Positions 1-8,436 of a stretch of 64,000 nucleotides of DNA are shown in pieces. The stretch is taken from positions 434,001 to 498,000 of the forward strand of contig JAJFGR010000007.1 of assembly GCA_021776025.1 (NCBI GenBank). The letters run 5' to 3'. The notes below the pieces were generated by a model that ran no database searches, was not told the DNA's origin, and was given only the letters and a program-made list of their open reading frames with translations. Source of the DNA: Alphaproteobacteria bacterium (lineage in GTDB: Bacteria; Pseudomonadota; Alphaproteobacteria; Micavibrionales; Micavibrionaceae). The stretch's first letter is position 1. Every line of letters begins with the position of its first letter. The translations under genes were made by a program, and so were the position numbers.

Positions 1-384
1 AAGCAGTCACAGAAATGGAACGCTATCGCGGCGTGTGACGTAGCGCTTGCCGCGTCGGGCACTGTAGGGCTGGAATTGGCTTATGCCGGAATTCCTCACA
101 TTATTGGGTATAAAACGCATCCAATCACGACCTTACTTCTTAAGGTACTTGTGAAGACTCCTTATGCACATCTGGCCAATATTTTGCTGGAGAAGGAAGT
201 TGTGCCGGAGTTCTTGCAAGGTAAGTGCAACGTTAACTATCTAACGCGTGGGATGATGCGCCTTATAGGCTATCCGGAAGAGCAGGCAAAGCAAAAAGCC
301 GCTTTTGCCGAGCTGGAAAGTCAGCTCAGGCTTGATAGTGATGAGACACCTTCCAAGCGCGCAGCGACCTTTATTTTAAGCTAA
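1..384 (+). CDS. lpxB: Lipid-A-disaccharide synthase, C-terminal part (cut by window edge)
   Basis: The open frame runs in from base 1 without a start, so only the last 127 residues are present. The segment CDVALAASGTVGLELAYAGIP followed by an IGYKTHP stretch matches the conserved C-terminal nucleotide-sugar binding part of LpxB, a GT-B glycosyltransferase. LpxB joins UDP-2,3-diacylglucosamine to lipid X to form the lipid A disaccharide at the inner face of the inner membrane. The later REGION around PEFLQGKCN fits the usual (V)PE(L)LQ motif. An internal ATG at 76 gives a shorter frame but lies inside the conserved block and is not the start. It converges on gltA with only 4 bases between the stops. 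The assignment is fairly secure despite truncation. Confidence 0.85.
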   Translation, partial: KQSQKWNAIAACDVALAASGTVGLELAYAGIPHIIGYKTHPITTLLLKVLVKTPYAHLANILLEKEVVPEFLQGKCNVNYLTRGMMRLIGYPEEQAKQKAAFAELESQLRLDSDETPSKRAATFILS

Positions 385-388
385 GTGT

Positions 389-1705
389 TTACTTGCGTTT
401 GTTCATTGGTACGTATGGACGTTGAGCGGGGCCCGTGTAAAGTTGACGCGGGCGGCCAATGCGCAATGTAGGTTCTTCGACCATTTCTTTCCATTGAGAT
501 ATCCAGCCGACGGTTCTGGCTACAGCGAAGAGCACTGTAAACATCGATGTTGGGAAACCCATAGCTTTCAGGATAATGCCGGAATAAAAATCAACATTAG
601 GGAACAGCTTTCGATCGACGAAATAAGGATCTTCAAGAGCAATGCGCTCCAGCTCCATAGCCAGTTCCAAACGCGGGTCATGAACACCTAAATCATCGAG
701 AACTTCATCACAGGCTTTTTTAAGAACGCCGGCACGCGGGTCGAAATTTTTGTAAACGCGGTGGCCAAAGCCCATAAGCAGGAACGGATCGTCCTTGTCC
801 TTTGCTTTTTCAAGGAATTCAGGGATGTTTTTCTTGTCACCTATTTCATCAAGCATCTCAAGGACAGCCTGGTTTGCGCCGCCGTGGCTTGGCCCCCAGA
901 GGGATGCTATCCCGGAGGAAATACAGGCGAATGGGTTGGCTTGTGATGATCCGGCAAGCCGGACTGTTGATGTTGATGCGTTTTGTTCGTGGTCCGCATG
1001 CAGGATCATGATTTTATCCATTGCGTTCGCAAGGATGGGGTTTACCTTATATGGCTCAGCGGGCAGGCCGAAACACATATACAGGAAATTTTCCGAGAAA
1101 TTGAGATCATTGCGCGGATACATGAACGGCTGACCAATCGTATATTTATAGGTCATTGCCGCCAGTGTAGGGATTTTTGCGATCAGGCGATGCGCGGAGA
1201 TTTCGCGTTGCTCCGGGTCATGAATGTCCAGTGAATCATGATAGAAAGCGGCCAGAGCACCAACAATCCCACACATGATGGCCATGGGGTGAGCATCGCG
1301 TCTAAACCCGCGGTAGAAGTAGTTTATTTGCTCATGCACCATGGTGTGATAGGTGATGTCGTGATCAAATTTTGTCATCTGCTCGCTGCTTGGCAAGTCA
1401 CCGTAAAGCAAGAGATAGGCAACCTCTAAAAAGCTACTATGTTCGGCCAGTTCTTCAATCGTATAGCCGCGGTGCATGAGAATGCCTTCTTCTCCATCAA
1501 TATAGGTCAGGCGTGATTTACAGCTTCCGGTAGCGGTAAAGCTGGGGTCAAAGGTGAAGTGCCCCGTTTGCGCGTAGAGTTTGCGAACATCGATGACGCT
1601 CGGGCCAACCGTGCCGTCTTGAACAGGGAGCTGTATGGATTCTCCTGTTTCATCATTTGTCAGGGTAAATGTTTTTTGATTCTGGTTTTGAGCTTCTTTA
1701 GCCAT
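389..1705 (-). CDS. gltA: Citrate synthase (type I/II)
   Basis: The 438-residue product condenses acetyl-CoA and oxaloacetate to citrate at entry to the TCA cycle in the cytoplasm. Length matches hexameric bacterial citrate synthases. Family signatures are plain: [11 protein letters not shown] near residue 72, the [10 protein letters not shown] block with a catalytic histidine, [11 protein letters not shown], and the GFGHRVYK segment with the second active-site histidine, followed by the DPRA element. The start at 1705 follows a purine-rich leader. It lies downstream of gltX on the same strand with a 91-base gap, so it may have its own promoter. The gltX-gltA adjacency is usual for Alphaproteobacteria. 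Confidence 0.97.
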   Translation of the reverse strand: MAKEAQNQNQKTFTLTNDETGESIQLPVQDGTVGPSVIDVRKLYAQTGHFTFDPSFTATGSCKSRLTYIDGEEGILMHRGYTIEELAEHSSFLEVAYLLLYGDLPSSEQMTKFDHDITYHTMVHEQINYFYRGFRRDAHPMAIMCGIVGALAAFYHDSLDIHDPEQREISAHRLIAKIPTLAAMTYKYTIGQPFMYPRNDLNFSENFLYMCFGLPAEPYKVNPILANAMDKIMILHADHEQNASTSTVRLAGSSQANPFACISSGIASLWGPSHGGANQAVLEMLDEIGDKKNIPEFLEKAKDKDDPFLLMGFGHRVYKNFDPRAGVLKKACDEVLDDLGVHDPRLELAMELERIALEDPYFVDRKLFPNVDFYSGIILKAMGFPTSMFTVLFAVARTVGWISQWKEMVEEPTLRIGRPRQLYTGPAQRPYVPMNKRK

Positions 1706-1796
1706 GATATCCCCACACGCTTGAAGTGTATTCTTGATGTTGTAAATCGCAGGACGCGATCAGTGAATAATCATTCTAAAGAAGTTTTGAGATTGT

Positions 1797-3194
1797 TCAA
1801 GCGTGATCAATGGCCGCCTGAATGCGCGCGGATGTTTCCGCTTTTCCGAGAATTTCAGCGGCGTGGAATATGGAGGGGGAAACCGTTGTGCCGGTCAGGG
1901 CTGCGCGCAGGGGCATGGCGACTTTTCCGAGTTTGCCATCCATTTTTTCATCGGCAATATCTTTGCAAGTAGACTGAATATTTTCGGATGTAAAATCGTT
2001 CAGATTGCTCAGCGCTGTCTGGAGCGCTGATAAAATATTCTGATCTAAAAGGCCGGCGGCTTTTTCATCGTAATTAAATGGAACAGTTTTGGCATAAAAT
2101 GCTGATTCATCAGTAAATTGGAGTAAAGTCTTAGCACGTGACTTTAATTCGTCTGCGCTTTGCATGATACGCTTTTGGGCTTGCTCATCCGGGATGATGT
2201 CATGGCGCTGCTGATAAAAAGGCAGGCAAAGATCGATAAGGCGCTGCGGATCGGCTTCGTTGATATAATGGGCGTTAAGGTTTTCCAGCTTGTCGAAATC
2301 AAATCTGGCGGCGGCTTTGCCAATGCCTTTGAAATCAAACCATTCAATGGCTTTATCACGCGGGATAATCTCATCATCGCCATGGGACCAGCCAAGGCGC
2401 AGGATATAATTCAGCACTGCTTCGGGCAGATAGCCCGTATCGCGGTATTCTTCAACACTTGCGGCGCCATGGCGTTTAGACATTTTAGATCCATCAGGGC
2501 CGAGGATGAGCGGAATATGGGCGTATTGCGGTTTGTCCCAGCCCATCGCGTCATAAATTACGTTTTGGCGGAATGTATTGTTGAGGTGGTCATCGCCGCG
2601 GATAACGTGGGTAACCCCCATATCGTGGTCGTCGACAACAACGGCGAGCATATAGGTTGGGCTGCCATCACTGCGCAGGATGATAAAATCGTCAAGCTGT
2701 TCGCTTTGAATTGTGACATCATCCTGGACTTGATCTGCGACGGTGTTTGAACCTTCGAGAGGGGCTTTGATACGGATTACGGGCTCAACGCCTTCGGGCG
2801 GCGTGGCATCGCTATCGCGCCAGCGGCGGTCATAAAAGGTCGGTTTGCCCTCGGCCTTGGTCTTTGTCCGCATTTCATCCAGCTCTTCAGGCGTGCAAAA
2901 ACATTTATAGGCTTCGCCTTTTTCTAACAGCTCCTGGGCAACTTCAACATGTCGTGCCTGACTGGCAAATTGGGAGACTATATCTCCATTCCAATCTAGC
3001 TCCAGCCATTCCATGGAACGGATCAGGGCCTCTACCGCTTCTTCTGAGTGACGCTTGCGGTCCGTATCTTCAATTCGAAACAGCATTTTTCCGCCGTTAT
3101 GCTTGGCATAAAGCCAGTTAAACAGCGCCGTGCGGGCTGTGCCGATATGCATAAAGCCGGTGGGGGAAGGCGGGAAGCGGGTAACGACGGTCAT
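1797..3194 (-). CDS. gltX: Glutamyl-tRNA synthetase
   Basis: This 465-residue class I aminoacyl-tRNA synthetase charges tRNA-Glu with glutamate. In species without GlnRS the non-discriminating form also charges tRNA-Gln, but the window does not show which applies. The N-terminal TRFPPSPTGFMHIGTA segment holds the HIGH-type motif, and GSKMSKRHGA is the KMSKS-type ATP loop. The start codon gives MTVVTRFPPSP, the normal family start. A CxC pair (KCFC near residue 98) lies where zinc-binding variants have cysteines. It is divergent from the comEC remnant across a 72-base gap that must contain its promoter. Confidence 0.97.
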   Translation of the reverse strand: MTVVTRFPPSPTGFMHIGTARTALFNWLYAKHNGGKMLFRIEDTDRKRHSEEAVEALIRSMEWLELDWNGDIVSQFASQARHVEVAQELLEKGEAYKCFCTPEELDEMRTKTKAEGKPTFYDRRWRDSDATPPEGVEPVIRIKAPLEGSNTVADQVQDDVTIQSEQLDDFIILRSDGSPTYMLAVVVDDHDMGVTHVIRGDDHLNNTFRQNVIYDAMGWDKPQYAHIPLILGPDGSKMSKRHGAASVEEYRDTGYLPEAVLNYILRLGWSHGDDEIIPRDKAIEWFDFKGIGKAAARFDFDKLENLNAHYINEADPQRLIDLCLPFYQQRHDIIPDEQAQKRIMQSADELKSRAKTLLQFTDESAFYAKTVPFNYDEKAAGLLDQNILSALQTALSNLNDFTSENIQSTCKDIADEKMDGKLGKVAMPLRAALTGTTVSPSIFHAAEILGKAETSARIQAAIDHA

Positions 3195-3266
3195 GATTCT
3201 CCTTTGCTCAGCGCGGTTTTTTTACACTAAAACTGTTGCATCCGTCTTAATGCTCATCGGTTTGCC

Positions 3267-4034
3267 ATGCAAGTGTTTCATATAGGTTTAGACAGTAAAC
3301 TTTTTAAAAATCCGTTGGATTATAGAGTGCAGCTCCGTGATTTTTGGCCGGCGCTGAAGGATGCTTTGGCGCTGCAGCGTACGCAGCTTTTTTTATGGGT
3401 GCCGGTTTTTATAGCTGCGGGCATCGCGCTGTATTTTAATTTGCGTTTTGAGCCTTCTTCTTTCGTGGCCACGAGCTTGGTGGTTTTTCCCATCATTGGT
3501 TGGCTTTTTTTGAGCCATGACGAGCGGCTGCGGCCGATATTGCTGTTTGCATTATGTGTAGGCGTTGGTTTTATGGCTGGTAAGCTCCGCACTGAGCGGG
3601 TCTATACGCCGATTTTGTCGGATGAGGTTAATTTTGCGGATGTGTAAGGGACCGTCATTGGCCTCAAGCATTTTGCGGGAATGGCGGCATCTGTATTGTG
3701 CTTGAGGACGCTCTGATTGAAGATCTTGGGCGCGCAGAAATGGCCGAAAGAAGGGCAAGAGGGCGGATTGCTGTGCGGTGAGGAGGGCTGCCGTATGGAG
3801 GTCTATGAAACCAGCGTGGCGGTTTTAAGGGACCTTAAAAGTTTTAATGAAGAATGCGCGTGGGCGGATATTTTAATTGCTAGCGATCCGCTGCCTGATT
3901 GCGATGGTGCGCTCACGATTGACCGGTTCACAACAAAGCGCGGCGGCTATGCCCTCTCATTTAAGCGTGATGGCAGTTTTGATATAGAAACAAGCGTGGA
4001 AACTCGCGGACAAAGGCCGTGGGCTCCTCATTGA
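3267..4034 (+). pseudogene. comEC: comEC remnant: DNA-uptake channel gene with internal deletion, stop and frameshift
   Basis: The first frame (3267-3647, 126 residues) has the features of the ComEC N-terminal DUF4131 region: a lead segment, hydrophobic helices and a MAGKLRTERVYTP turn. It then stops at TAA 3645-3647 after NFADV, where the next codons still read GTVIGLKHF. From 3683 to 3778 the next reading frame resumes the same domain (CIVLEDALIEDLGRAEM). From about 3786 the frame of the first part encodes what looks like the ComEC C-terminus (EECAWADILIASDP, then IDRF and a terminal RGQRPWAP). The competence and beta-lactamase-like middle, about 450 residues in intact homologues, is gone. 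Position between gltX and lexA supports the call. It cannot make a DNA-translocation channel. Confidence 0.85.
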
Positions 4035-4043
4035 GAGTGAGCT

Positions 4044-4703
4044 TTAATTATAAGAGCGCATCAAGCTGACGAGCTTGCCCTGCACCTTCACGCGGTTTGG
4101 TTCTAAAATGCGTGGTTCGTAATCGTCATTTTCCGGTTCAAGGACAATTTTACCACCGGCGCGGCGAAGGCGTTTCAAGGTGGCTTCTTCATCATCAACA
4201 AGGGCAACAATGATGGTGCCGTTTTCGGCGCTATCGCAGCGCTGAATCACCACGATATCGGAATCATAAATACCGGCATTAATCATGGAATCACCTTCGA
4301 TGGTCAGGGCATAAAGCTCACCGGAGCCTCCGAAACCCGGAGGCACCTGAACAAATTCACCTTCATCGGCAATAGCGGCAATGGGTGTTCCGGCGGCGAT
4401 TTTGCCGTAAAGAGGGATTTGATCGAAATTGGGATTATCCTGATTTGCTGGGCTGGCGCTGCCTGCGTTCTGGTTGTCTTTTTTCATGCCTTCGGGCAGC
4501 CGTGTAATTTCAAGGGCGCGGGCGCGATGCGGGAGGCGCTGAATATAGCCGCGCTCTTCAAGGCCACTAATTAGACGGTGAATTCCTGATTTGGACTTAA
4601 GCCCCAAAGCGTCTTTCATTTCCTCGAAAGAAGGGGGGACATCATCTTCAGACAAGCGTTGATGGATAAAAACCAACAGGTCGCGTTGTTTTTTGGTCAG
4701 CAT
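4044..4703 (-). CDS. lexA: LexA, SOS-response repressor and autoprotease
   Basis: The 219-residue repressor has an N-terminal winged helix (MLTKKQRDLL, then SKSGIHRLISGLEERGYIQR) and a C-terminal S24 peptidase domain. The self-cleavage site is Ala104-Gly105 in KIAAGTPI. The catalytic pair is Ser139 (IEGDSMI) and Lys177 (EEATLKR). On DNA damage RecA filaments trigger cleavage and release SOS genes. An upstream in-frame ATG at 4742 would add 13 residues, but the start at 4703 matches the family and follows an AGAGGA ribosome site at good spacing. The gene is preceded by a GTTC-N7-GTTC operator, so it represses itself. It converges on the comEC remnant. Confidence 0.97.
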   Translation of the reverse strand: MLTKKQRDLLVFIHQRLSEDDVPPSFEEMKDALGLKSKSGIHRLISGLEERGYIQRLPHRARALEITRLPEGMKKDNQNAGSASPANQDNPNFDQIPLYGKIAAGTPIAAIADEGEFVQVPPGFGGSGELYALTIEGDSMINAGIYDSDIVVIQRCDSAENGTIIVALVDDEEATLKRLRRAGGKIVLEPENDDYEPRILEPNRVKVQGKLVSLMRSYN

Positions 4704-4783
4704 TATATGGTCCTCTTCACTGGGCCTTATTAACCGCCGCATAGCGGTAAATTGACTAAATTATTACGCAATATACACTTTTT

Positions 4784-4812
4784 GTTCTACTTTAGTTCAC
4801 GGTCTGTGTCAA
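4784..4812 (-). promoter_or_regulatory. lexA promoter with SOS operator GTTC-N7-GTTC
   Basis: On the minus strand a TTGACA box (4807-4812) and a TAGAAC -10-like box (4784-4789) are 17 bases apart. Between and over them lies GAAC-N7-GAAC (GTTC-N7-GTTC on the plus strand, 4784-4798), the LexA operator of Alphaproteobacteria. A bound repressor would cover the -10 and spacer. The -35 box abuts the trpC stop codon, so lexA can be transcribed independently of the trp genes. Confidence 0.85.
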
Positions 4813-5598
4813 TTATTTTCCTGATAATATTTTAAGAGCTCCGGCAACATTGTCCTCACGCATGAGGCTTTCACCGACTAAAAAGCCGCTGTAGCCTGCG
4901 TTTTGGAGTTTTGAAATTGTTTGTCGATCGCTCAACCCGCTCTCGGCAATTTTGGTTACGCCCGCAGGAATTTGATCCAACAAATCAAATGAAGTCTGCA
5001 CATCAACATCAAGTGTTTTGAGATTGCGGTTATTGACGCCGATCATCGCGGGGTTAAATGCTAATGCGCGGGTCAGCTCCTTTTTATCATGAATTTCGAC
5101 AAGCACATCCATGCCTAGTTTACCGGCCAACATATATAAATCTTCGGCCAGCGAATCATCTAGGGCGGCCATAATCAGCAAAACACAATCTGCGCCCATC
5201 GCGCGGGATTCATAAATCTGATAGGGGTCGATCATGAAATCTTTGCGGATAAGAGGTAGGGAGACTGCATTGCGCACGGCCTTAAAATGATCATCATGCC
5301 CTTGAAAATACGGCTCATCGGTCAGAACGGAAATGCACGCAGCCCCGCCAGCTTCATAAATTTTAGCGATGACGGCCGGATCAAAATCTTCACGAATAAC
5401 CCCTTTGCTGGGAGAGGCTTTTTTGACTTCAGTGATGAGGGCGGTGCCGTTTTGGACCACCGCATTTAGATTTTCGATGAAGCCTCTGGGCTTATCTTGC
5501 TCTCTGATCTGAGTTTCCAAATCAGAGAGGGGAACGGCGACTTTACGCTCCGCAACATGCTGGATTTTACGCTGACAAATTTCGTTTAGCACACTCAT
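4813..5598 (-). CDS. trpC: Indole-3-glycerol phosphate synthase
   Basis: The 261-residue (beta/alpha)8 barrel closes CdRP to indole-3-glycerol phosphate, the fourth step of tryptophan synthesis. Motifs include EVKKASPSKGVIREDFDP with the catalytic lysine, LIRKDFMIDPYQIYE, GVNNRNLKTLDVD and the phosphate-binding AESGL and GFLVGESLM loops near the C-terminus. It is monofunctional, without a TrpF domain. It follows trpD after 3 bases and is the last gene of trpG-trpD-trpC. In most relatives moaC-moeA come next; here lexA does. Confidence 0.96.
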   Translation of the reverse strand: MSVLNEICQRKIQHVAERKVAVPLSDLETQIREQDKPRGFIENLNAVVQNGTALITEVKKASPSKGVIREDFDPAVIAKIYEAGGAACISVLTDEPYFQGHDDHFKAVRNAVSLPLIRKDFMIDPYQIYESRAMGADCVLLIMAALDDSLAEDLYMLAGKLGMDVLVEIHDKKELTRALAFNPAMIGVNNRNLKTLDVDVQTSFDLLDQIPAGVTKIAESGLSDRQTISKLQNAGYSGFLVGESLMREDNVAGALKILSGK

Positions 5599-5601
5599 GT
5601 C

Positions 5602-6603
5602 TTAGGCTTCTCTCGATAATGTGATGTAGTCTTTTAAAGTTTGCTGCGTTAAGCCTTGGTCAAGCGCGTCTGCGGCTTGTTTTGCTCCGGCCTTTAGGTC
5701 TTCTGCATCACCATGGAGGACCAGCACAGCGGCTGTGTTGGCGATCACAATATCGCGATAGGCGCATTTTTGACCTTCCAGCACAGCGCGCAGGGCTTTG
5801 GCATTATCACCGGCCTCCCCGCCGAGCAATTTTTCAGGTTGTGCTACTTCCAATCCAAAATCTTCCGGTGTAATGGTTTTTTCCTCGATATGGCCTTCAT
5901 GATCCAGCGTGGCAATATGCGTCAGACCGGTGGTGGTGATTTCATCGAGCCCGTCTGAGCCATGGACAACCCAGGCAGTTTTGGTGCCGAGGTTTAGAAG
6001 CGTTTCAGCTATCGGCAGCACCCATTTTTTATCAAATACACCGAGTAACTGGTGGCGCGTTCCGGCCGGATTGGCCAGCGGGCCAAGGAGATTAAAGATG
6101 GTGCGTGTGCCCAGCGCTTTACGGACTGGGCCGACATGTTTCATTGCGCTGTGATGGTTGGGGGCCATCAAAAAAGCGAAATGCAGCGTTTCCAGCGCTT
6201 CTTCTAAACGTTCTTGCGGGGCATCAAGGTTTACGCCGAGAACTTCGAGAACATCGGCTGCCCCGGATTTCGAACTTGCCGCGCGATTGCCGTGCTTGGC
6301 CACAGGCACGCCGCAACTGGCTGCAACCAAAGCTACAGCCGTGGAGATATTATAGGTGCCGCTTTTATCGCCGCCGGTGCCGCAGCAATCAACAGCGCCG
6401 TAGGGGGCTTTGATATGGGCGGCTTTTTTACGCATGACCCGGGCTGCGCCGGTGAGTTCTTCCACGGTTTCGCCGCGCTCTGCCATGTTTACAAGAAAGG
6501 TTGAGAGCTGCTCATCGGAAACCTGAGCTTCCATGATCTGGGTCATAGCTTCGATCATCTGGTCTTCATTGAGAGAGATCTTACCGTCGAAAAAACTTTG
6601 CAT
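5602..6603 (-). CDS. trpD: Anthranilate phosphoribosyltransferase
   Basis: The 333-residue enzyme transfers phosphoribose from PRPP to anthranilate. The diagnostic CGTGGDKSGTYNISTA segment (PRPP-binding glycine loop) lies near residue 73, followed by KHGNRAASSKSGAADVLEVLG and the GPLANPAGTRHQLLGV block. Length equals the free-standing family form, with no fused glutaminase. It lies 9 bases downstream of trpG and 3 bases upstream of trpC, so the three are surely co-transcribed. No leader peptide or attenuator is visible at the head of the operon. Confidence 0.96.
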   Translation of the reverse strand: MQSFFDGKISLNEDQMIEAMTQIMEAQVSDEQLSTFLVNMAERGETVEELTGAARVMRKKAAHIKAPYGAVDCCGTGGDKSGTYNISTAVALVAASCGVPVAKHGNRAASSKSGAADVLEVLGVNLDAPQERLEEALETLHFAFLMAPNHHSAMKHVGPVRKALGTRTIFNLLGPLANPAGTRHQLLGVFDKKWVLPIAETLLNLGTKTAWVVHGSDGLDEITTTGLTHIATLDHEGHIEEKTITPEDFGLEVAQPEKLLGGEAGDNAKALRAVLEGQKCAYRDIVIANTAAVLVLHGDAEDLKAGAKQAADALDQGLTQQTLKDYITLSREA

Positions 6604-6612
6604 GAAATGAAC

Positions 6613-7179
6613 CTACAATAATTCGATGAAGTTTTTTAGCATCGCGTGTCCATGCTCGGTGGCGATACTTTCAGGGTGGAACTGTACGCCGTGTATGGGC
6701 AGGGTTTTATGTGCCACGCCCATGATAACGCCGTCGTTAGTCTGCGCTGTAACTTCTAGAGTATGAGGGCAGGTCTCTGCTTCAATGACCAAAGAATGAT
6801 AGCGTGTGACTTCGATGGGTGAAGGTAAGCCTTTGAACACGCTTTTGTTGTCATGGGTAATTGCGGACGTTTTGCCATGCAGGGGCGCGGTTTTGACAAT
6901 ATTACCGCCTAGGGCTTGGCCGATAGCCTGATGGCCAAGGCACACACCAAACAGTGGCGTTTCAGTCTCTACTGCCTTTTCTACCAATTTCAAACAAATG
7001 CCGGCATGATCGGGGTCGCTTGGTCCCGGCGAAATCGTCAGGCCTTTTGGCGAGAGCGCCAGCACGTCCTCAACGCTAATTTGGTCATTGCGAAACACTT
7101 TGGTTTCCACATCTAGGTCACCAAGATATTGCACGAGGTTGTAGGTAAAGCTATCGTAATTATCGATAAGTACAATCAT
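6613..7179 (-). CDS. trpG: Anthranilate synthase component II (glutamine amidotransferase)
   Basis: This 188-residue class I glutaminase supplies ammonia to TrpE. The nucleophile cysteine is in FGVCLGHQAIG and the His-Glu pair in QFHPESIATEHG. The N-terminal MIVLIDNYDSFTYNL is the standard TrpG/PabA start. Linkage to trpD-trpC favours TrpG over PabA, though one protein may serve both. Its partner trpE lies beyond an opposed gene instead of directly next door. Its start codon lies opposite an upstream ATG of the divergent deacetylase frame. Confidence 0.93.
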   Translation of the reverse strand: MIVLIDNYDSFTYNLVQYLGDLDVETKVFRNDQISVEDVLALSPKGLTISPGPSDPDHAGICLKLVEKAVETETPLFGVCLGHQAIGQALGGNIVKTAPLHGKTSAITHDNKSVFKGLPSPIEVTRYHSLVIEAETCPHTLEVTAQTNDGVIMGVAHKTLPIHGVQFHPESIATEHGHAMLKNFIELL

Positions 7180-7282
7180 GGCCGCATTTATCGCTTATCG
7201 CGGGGCACTATTGCAAGGGATAAAAATGTGGATGAACAGTGGATTCTTTACTGTGGTCTCAATTAAGGCTATGATGCTGGCT

Positions 7283-8434
7283 ATGAAACGCTACGTGAAT
7301 CCTCGTGGAACCCTCCTGTTTGTTGCTGTCGCCGTCACCTTAATGCTCATCATGTATTTTGTGACGAACGGCGCTATTTTTGTGCGCGCGCCAAAAGACA
7401 CCAATCTTTCGCAAAACATGCCCCCCGAACATTTTAAAACAACGATGCAATTTCAAGAGCGGGATATTGAAAAAATATATATGAGGCCTGAGGTTGATGA
7501 GAGCGAATTTGAAGAGATTATCGCGGCCTATAGTTATCCTGAACCCGGAAAGCGCGTTCATAAGCCCTCAAAGCCAAAGATAGTTAAGAAAGCGCCGGAA
7601 TATGAGCCAATACTGGCCACCGGCAAGCCAAAAATTGCTATCATTATCGATGATATGGGCGTGGATCGTAAACACAGTTTTGCAGCGATTGAGCTTGATG
7701 CGCCGCTGACTCTGGCGTTCCTGCCCTATGCCCCTGATTTAGAGGGGATTACAGGCGCAGCCAAAGATAACGAGCATGAGTTGATGATTCACATGCCGAT
7801 GCAAGCGATGACAAGTCCTGTGAGTCTTGGGCCAATTGCTCTTAAAGACGGGATGGACGAGAGCCAAGTGAAGGAAAATATGAAGGCCGCGTTTGAAAGT
7901 TTTGAGGGCTATGTTGGTGTTAATAACCATATGGGCAGCATGGTAACCCAAAACCCGGAAATTATGGATTGGGTGATGGAATCCCTTAAAGGTCGGGGGC
8001 TGTATTTTATTGATTCAAAAACCATTGGCAGTTCTGTAGGTGCTGAAACAGCGAGACTTAATGGATTGCCGACGGCCGTGCGCGATGTGTTTCTTGATCA
8101 TGAAGATACTCCTGAATTTGTAAGGCAGGCTTTGCGCAAAACAGAAGAAGCGGCCGTGCGGAAGGGCCATGCTATTGCCATCGGACATCCGAAAGAGGTT
8201 ACGATTAACGGGCTTAAGGCGTGGATTCCAGATGTACAGGCAAGGGGGTTTGAGATTGTCTATGCCAGCGCCCTTGTCGAAAGGCCTAAAATTAAAGTTG
8301 CTTCGAAAACCCGGCAAAACGCGCATAAGGTTCTAGCTAAGACAGAGCCGGCAGCCGGCAGCAAATCAAAAGATCCAAACAGTGCGGAAGCGCGCGCAGA
8401 AATTTTGAAGAAACTTTTCGGACAATCTGATTAA
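7283..8434 (+). CDS. Membrane-anchored divergent polysaccharide deacetylase
   Basis: The product belongs to the divergent polysaccharide deacetylase family (DUF610/YibQ type), a NodB-like barrel found in the envelope. With the start chosen here (383 residues) a single hydrophobic helix at about residues 10-27 anchors the protein, followed by a proline/lysine-rich linker and the catalytic domain. That begins at KIAIIIDDMGVD, with the paired aspartates; a histidine-containing LMIHMPMQA and NNHMGSMVTQ follow. The frame stays open to an ATG at 7178, opposite the trpG start; that would place 35 extra residues before the helix, and no start has a good ribosome site. Substrate unknown. It is the only plus-strand gene inside the split trp cluster. 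Confidence 0.85.
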   Translation: MKRYVNPRGTLLFVAVAVTLMLIMYFVTNGAIFVRAPKDTNLSQNMPPEHFKTTMQFQERDIEKIYMRPEVDESEFEEIIAAYSYPEPGKRVHKPSKPKIVKKAPEYEPILATGKPKIAIIIDDMGVDRKHSFAAIELDAPLTLAFLPYAPDLEGITGAAKDNEHELMIHMPMQAMTSPVSLGPIALKDGMDESQVKENMKAAFESFEGYVGVNNHMGSMVTQNPEIMDWVMESLKGRGLYFIDSKTIGSSVGAETARLNGLPTAVRDVFLDHEDTPEFVRQALRKTEEAAVRKGHAIAIGHPKEVTINGLKAWIPDVQARGFEIVYASALVERPKIKVASKTRQNAHKVLAKTEPAAGSKSKDPNSAEARAEILKKLFGQSD

Positions 8435-8436
8435 GG

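Noticed and set aside
2160-2750. Long 196-residue open frame on the plus strand inside gltX
   Set aside because: It lies fully antisense to conserved GltX sequence, has no ribosome site, and its length reflects codon bias of the real gene.
3720-4034. A separate small gene at 3717-4034 starting at TTG
   Set aside because: The frame's start lies within ComEC N-terminal coding in another frame and its end matches the ComEC C-terminus; it is part of the pseudogene.
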